A DNA stretch of 17,614 nt. It comes from JASLCR01 sp046462475. GTDB lineage: Bacteria; Patescibacteriota; Saccharimonadia; Saccharimonadales; Saccharimonadaceae. The translations under genes and the position numbers were made by a program. Shown piece by piece: positions 14,378 to 17,614 of this stretch. Location of the stretch: positions 1 through 17,614 of the forward strand of contig JBKGVB010000030.1 in the NCBI GenBank assembly GCA_046462475.1, given 5' to 3'. The notes beneath the pieces are model-generated. The model saw only the letters and a program-made list of their open reading frames with translations, did no database searches and had not been told where the DNA came from. Numbering within the stretch: the stretch's first letter is position 1; each line of letters opens with the position of its first letter.

Positions 14378-16888
14378 ATGGATAACGATGCAATAAACAC
14401 AACACCAATTGATAACGATGAATCTACTGAAGCAGAGGTAGTGACACCAGGTCTCGAGCGTCGCACGCTTGAGAACGTGATGCAAGACAGCTTCTTCCGT
14501 TACTCGATGAGCGTGATCATTGATCGTGCTTTGCCGGACGTGCGTGATGGCCTTAAGCCAGTTCATCGCCGTATTCTGTATTCAATGGAGGCAAACGGCT
14601 GGCGCAGCGGTGGAAAGTTCGTAAAAAGTGCGCGTGTCGTCGGTGATGTTATTGGTAAGTACCACCCGCATGGTGATACTTCTATTTATGACTCCATGGT
14701 TCGTCTGGCGCAGCCGTGGTCTCTTCGTATGCCACTTGTTAACGGACAGGGTAACTTCGGTTCAATGGACGGCGACGAAGCAGCTGCGTATCGATATACA
14801 GAAGCAAAGATGACACGTATTGCTGAAGAAATGTTAGTTGATATCAATAAGGATACGATTGATTTTCGTGACAATTTTGATGGTTCAGAGCAAGAACCTG
14901 CCGTTTTGCCGGCAAAGATTCCAAACCTGCTTTTGAATGGGCAGATCGGTATTGCTGTCGGTATGGCGACAAACATTCCACCACATAATTTAGGTGAGCT
15001 TGTAGATGCTTCGATCGAATTGATCGACAATGAAAACGCTGGCATTGATGACCTTTTGAAGCATGTTAAAGGTCCAGACTTCCCGACAGGGGCGGTTATC
15101 TATGGTGGTGCGCCGATGAAGCAGGCCTATCAAACGGGTCGTGGCAGTGTCATGGTGCGTGCGGTTGCCGATATTGAGGAGACAAAGAAAGGTCGTCACC
15201 AGATTGTTGTGACGGAAGTTCCTTATGGTGTAAATAAAGCAACGCTCATTGAGAAAATTGCTGAACTGGTTAAAGATAAGAAAATTAACGGCATTAGTGA
15301 TCTTCGTGATGAAACAGCTCGCGGTAAGGTGCGTGTCGTGATCGAGCTCAAGAAGGATGCATACCCAAAGAAGCTTCTCAATCAGCTCTATAAACTAACT
15401 GCTTTGCAGACAAGCTTCAATTTCAACATGCTTTCGCTGGTTGATGGCATTCAGCCGCGTATTTTGGGCCTACAGGAAATGCTTCAGGAGTTCGTAAAGC
15501 ACCGACAAAAGGTCGTGCGTCGTCGTACTGAATTCGAACTCAAGAAGGCGAAAGAACGCGCACACATTCTCGAGGGCTATAAGATTGCTCTCGATCATAT
15601 CGATGAAGTTATTAAGACAATTCGAGCAAGTCGTACCCAAGAAGAAGCACAGACGAATCTTATCAAGCAGTTCAAGCTGAGCGATATTCAAGCTGCTGCA
15701 ATTTTGGCGATGCAGCTGCGTCGTTTGACTGGACTGTCTCGAGAGGAAATCGAGAATGAGCTAGCCGACCTTATTAAGTTGATTACTAAACTTGAAGGTA
15801 TTTTGGCTGATGAAAAGGAGATTCTCAAGATCATCAAGACTGAACTTATCGAGATGAAAGAGAAATATGGCGACGAGCGTCGCTCGAAGATTATCAACCA
15901 CGAGCTTGGTAAATTTAGTGACGAAGAGCTGATTCCAGAAGAGGAAAGCGTTATACTTCTTACAACAGAAAATTACATCAAACGAACATTGGTGAGCGAC
16001 TATCGTAAGCAGAACCGTGGCGGTAAAGGCAAGCGCGGCATGACGACGAAAGACGAGGATGTTATCGATCAGCTTGTTACGGCAAGTACGCACGACTGGC
16101 TCCTCTTCTTTACGAACAGGGGACGTGTCTTCCGCTTGAAGGCATACGAAGTGCCGGCAGCGAGCCTCCAGGCTAAGGGAGTTGCTGCGGTAAATCTCCT
16201 TCAGCTCCAACCAGAGGAAAAGATTACATCGATTATCCGTCACGAGAAAGACGCAAAGGATGACGGGTATCTCTTTATGGCGACTTGCAAGGGTACGGTA
16301 AAGAAGACACCCCTCAAGGATTACGCAAATATTCGTACAAATGGATTGATTGCGATACGACTCGATGATGGTGATGAGCTTCGCTGGATCAAACGAACCA
16401 ACGGTGATAACGACATCATTATCTCGACATCAGCTGGTCAGGCGATTCGCTTCAATGAATCGGATGCTCGGCCTATGGGACGTGCGGCGCGTGGTGTACG
16501 CGGTGCCAGATTGCGTCCGCATGACACAGTTGTCGGTATGGATGTGGTAATGAGCGAAGATCAGATCCTTCTTGTGATCAGTGAAAAAGGCTTCGGCAAG
16601 CGTACAAAAGCCGAGAACTTCCCGAAGCACAAGCGTGGTGGCGTTGGCATTAAAGCGGCTGTGGTAACCGCAAAAACTGGTCCGATTATTTCTGTGCAGA
16701 CGATTGATCCTGAGATGAAAGAGGCGATCTTGATCTCAAAGAATGGTCAGACGATCCGCCTGAGTCTTGAAGATATCAAGTTGCTTGGACGCACTACTCA
16801 AGGTGTTACAATAATGAGACTAGGCGATGGTGATAGTGTGTCATCAATCGGTCTAATGCCTGAACAGAACCGTAACGAGGAGAATTAA
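14378..16888 (+). CDS. gyrA: DNA gyrase subunit A
   Basis: GyrA cuts and rejoins the DNA gate of gyrase. The 836 residues are full length. After about 25 divergent residues comes the breakage-reunion domain: MSVIIDRALPDVRDGLKPVH (44-63) and GKYHPHGDTSIYDSMVRLAQ (93-112), with catalytic tyrosine Y140 (AAYRYTE; E. coli Y122). The quinolone-region positions equivalent to E. coli S83 and D87 are T101 and D105, a natural arrangement also seen in Pseudomonas. The C-terminal pinwheel carries the GyrA-box QNRGGKG at 545-551, diagnostic of supercoiling gyrase, followed by six-blade-type repeats. The start lies 2 bases after the gyrB stop with no strong own ribosome site, suggesting translational coupling. 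A PAP2-like gene follows after 3 bases. Confidence 0.98.
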   Translation: MDNDAINTTPIDNDESTEAEVVTPGLERRTLENVMQDSFFRYSMSVIIDRALPDVRDGLKPVHRRILYSMEANGWRSGGKFVKSARVVGDVIGKYHPHGDTSIYDSMVRLAQPWSLRMPLVNGQGNFGSMDGDEAAAYRYTEAKMTRIAEEMLVDINKDTIDFRDNFDGSEQEPAVLPAKIPNLLLNGQIGIAVGMATNIPPHNLGELVDASIELIDNENAGIDDLLKHVKGPDFPTGAVIYGGAPMKQAYQTGRGSVMVRAVADIEETKKGRHQIVVTEVPYGVNKATLIEKIAELVKDKKINGISDLRDETARGKVRVVIELKKDAYPKKLLNQLYKLTALQTSFNFNMLSLVDGIQPRILGLQEMLQEFVKHRQKVVRRRTEFELKKAKERAHILEGYKIALDHIDEVIKTIRASRTQEEAQTNLIKQFKLSDIQAAAILAMQLRRLTGLSREEIENELADLIKLITKLEGILADEKEILKIIKTELIEMKEKYGDERRSKIINHELGKFSDEELIPEEESVILLTTENYIKRTLVSDYRKQNRGGKGKRGMTTKDEDVIDQLVTASTHDWLLFFTNRGRVFRLKAYEVPAASLQAKGVAAVNLLQLQPEEKITSIIRHEKDAKDDGYLFMATCKGTVKKTPLKDYANIRTNGLIAIRLDDGDELRWIKRTNGDNDIIISTSAGQAIRFNESDARPMGRAARGVRGARLRPHDTVVGMDVVMSEDQILLVISEKGFGKRTKAENFPKHKRGGVGIKAAVVTAKTGPIISVQTIDPEMKEAILISKNGQTIRLSLEDIKLLGRTTQGVTIMRLGDGDSVSSIGLMPEQNRNEEN

Positions 16889-16891
16889 CCT

Positions 16892-17320
16892 ATGACGCTA
16901 TCACCGTATCTCATTGCTATCGTGCTGGGATGGGTGATAGCGCAAGGACTCAAGTACGTTTTTGCGGTGATTAAACATCGCAACCTGAGCCAATTAAGGC
17001 AGCTCTATCTCTCTGGTAATATGCCAAGCTCGCATACTGCGACGGTTGTTGCGCTTGCGACAGTGATTGCCTGTACGAAAGGCGTAGACTCAGCGATCTT
17101 CGCTGTCGTCGCATTATTTGCCGCCATTGTTATGTATGATGCGATGATGGTTCGTCGCTCGTCGGGTGAGCAAGGTTTAGCTGTCCAACAGATTATCAAG
17201 AGCCTGAAAAGTGACATTAGACTGCCTCGAGCTGCGAAAGGACATACACCTGGTGAAGTGCTTGTCGGAGCGCTTCTCGGCGTGGCTATTGGCCTAGTTG
17301 TATTTTTCGCTACGAAATAA
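16892..17320 (+). CDS. Divergent PAP2 family membrane protein (DUF212/YuiD-like)
   Basis: A 142-residue protein of the small divergent PAP2 family, related to membrane lipid phosphatases. Motifs: GNMPSSHTATVVALAT (42-57), matching the phosphatase core PSGH-like motif, and GHTPGEVLVGALLG (116-129), with H117 as a second catalytic-type histidine. Also conserved is MYDAMMVRRSSGEQ (81-94). Hydrophobic helices lie at about 5-24, 48-62, 66-86 and 122-139. A GAGGAG site precedes the ATG, which lies 3 bases after the gyrA stop, so it is probably the last gene of the gyrBA transcript. The natural substrate of this family is unsettled; an undecaprenyl- or phospholipid-phosphate is plausible for a PAP2 relative. 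The rRNA promoter starts 14 bases after its stop. Confidence 0.9.
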   Translation: MTLSPYLIAIVLGWVIAQGLKYVFAVIKHRNLSQLRQLYLSGNMPSSHTATVVALATVIACTKGVDSAIFAVVALFAAIVMYDAMMVRRSSGEQGLAVQQIIKSLKSDIRLPRAAKGHTPGEVLVGALLGVAIGLVVFFATK

Positions 17321-17333
17321 TCAGATATAACCG

Positions 17334-17362
17334 TTGCATTCAAGGAATGTTTGGCGTATAGT
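17334..17362 (+). promoter_or_regulatory. rRNA operon promoter
   Basis: TTGCAT (17334-17339), a 17-base spacer and TATAGT (17357-17362). Start is expected near 17369, giving a leader of about 180 nt before 16S. The -10 is identical to that of the promoter at 5646-5674. Confidence 0.8.
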
Positions 17363-17423
17363 TGATATCAGTCTGACTGCGAGCGAGGGTAAAAACTCAT
17401 TAAGAGCGTAGTTAGAAATGTAG

Positions 17424-17435
17424 TTTAACAATTTA
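17424..17435 (+). promoter_or_regulatory. boxA-like antitermination element in the rRNA leader
   Basis: TTTAACAATTTA matches the core of the E. coli rrn boxA (TGCTCTTTAACAATTTA), bound in RNA by NusB with S10 to prevent Rho termination. Its place, about 55 nt into the leader, is correct. Confidence 0.6.
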
Positions 17436-17441
17436 GTTGTG

Positions 17442-17500
17442 CAATTTCGAAATCTTCGTCCACGATGGAGATTTCGGGAAATTGAATTTGATTCAATTTC
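17442..17500 (+). promoter_or_regulatory. rRNA leader stem with alternative pairing
   Basis: CAATTTC-GAAATCT (17442-17455) pairs with AGATTTC (17469-17475) and GAAATTG (17478-17484) with a 2-base bulge. GAAATTGAA (17478-17486) can instead pair with TTCAATTTC (17492-17500). Two small hairpins, 17511-17527 and 17528-17545, follow before 16S. These are likely processing or folding elements of the pre-rRNA. Confidence 0.55.
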
Positions 17501-17549
17501 ATCATCGTCAGTCTATTTTGAGTAGACGTTTTGTTTTTACAAAACATCT

Positions 17550-17614
<65 letters not shown>

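Overview
The window looks like a chromosomal segment of a Candidatus Saccharibacteria (TM7) / Patescibacteria-type genome. This rests on small, tightly packed housekeeping genes, standard-code stops (TGA ends two genes, so it is not a UGA-recoding CPR lineage), a CPR-style VirD4/TraG-like ATPase, and a surface protein with an N-terminal module (FVPGG, YDSN, AIKKDCGN) that I associate with Saccharibacteria. The taxon is inferred from these features, not from a database search.

Layout. 1-84: edge of a neighbouring gene, unresolved. 85-969 (+): Nudix-RNase H fusion. 983-1384 (+): RNase P RNA (rnpB), sharing a bidirectional terminator with the opposing translation operon. 1435-2489 (-): infC-rpmI-rplT, where infC appears to use an ATC start codon. 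2574-4091 (-): comM/YifB-type AAA+ ATPase. 4228-4622 (+): tmRNA (ssrA) with an unusually long 25-residue tag and an atypical T-loop, followed by two terminators. 4923-5519 (+): peptidase S51 family protein. 5520-6138: no convincing protein gene of normal size, but a near-consensus promoter followed by about 450 nt of helix-rich sequence. This is the best candidate here for an undescribed RNA or long leader. 6160-9772 (+): four-helix membrane protein, Pro-rich disordered protein, and a 920-residue membrane-anchored VirD4/TraG-like ATPase. 9797-12229 (-): an LPXTG-type surface protein and a coiled-coil/two-helix membrane protein. 12399-17320 (+): gyrB-gyrA-divergent PAP2 protein. 17321-17549: rRNA promoter and leader. 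17550-end: 5' end of 16S rRNA.

How it works together. Most of the window is core information processing: RNA maturation (rnpB), translation initiation and the 50S subunit (infC, rpmI, rplT), ribosome rescue (ssrA), DNA topology (gyrBA) and the rRNA operon. The middle (5.5-12.2 kb) is cell-envelope and DNA-handling material more characteristic of the lineage. Four places have a perfect extended -10 (TGnTATAAT). Two of them put the predicted transcription start at a coding ATG, suggesting leaderless mRNAs. Signals are often embedded in neighbouring genes: the rnpB -10 uses the stop codon of the gene before it, and the infC -35 overlaps the comM stop codon.
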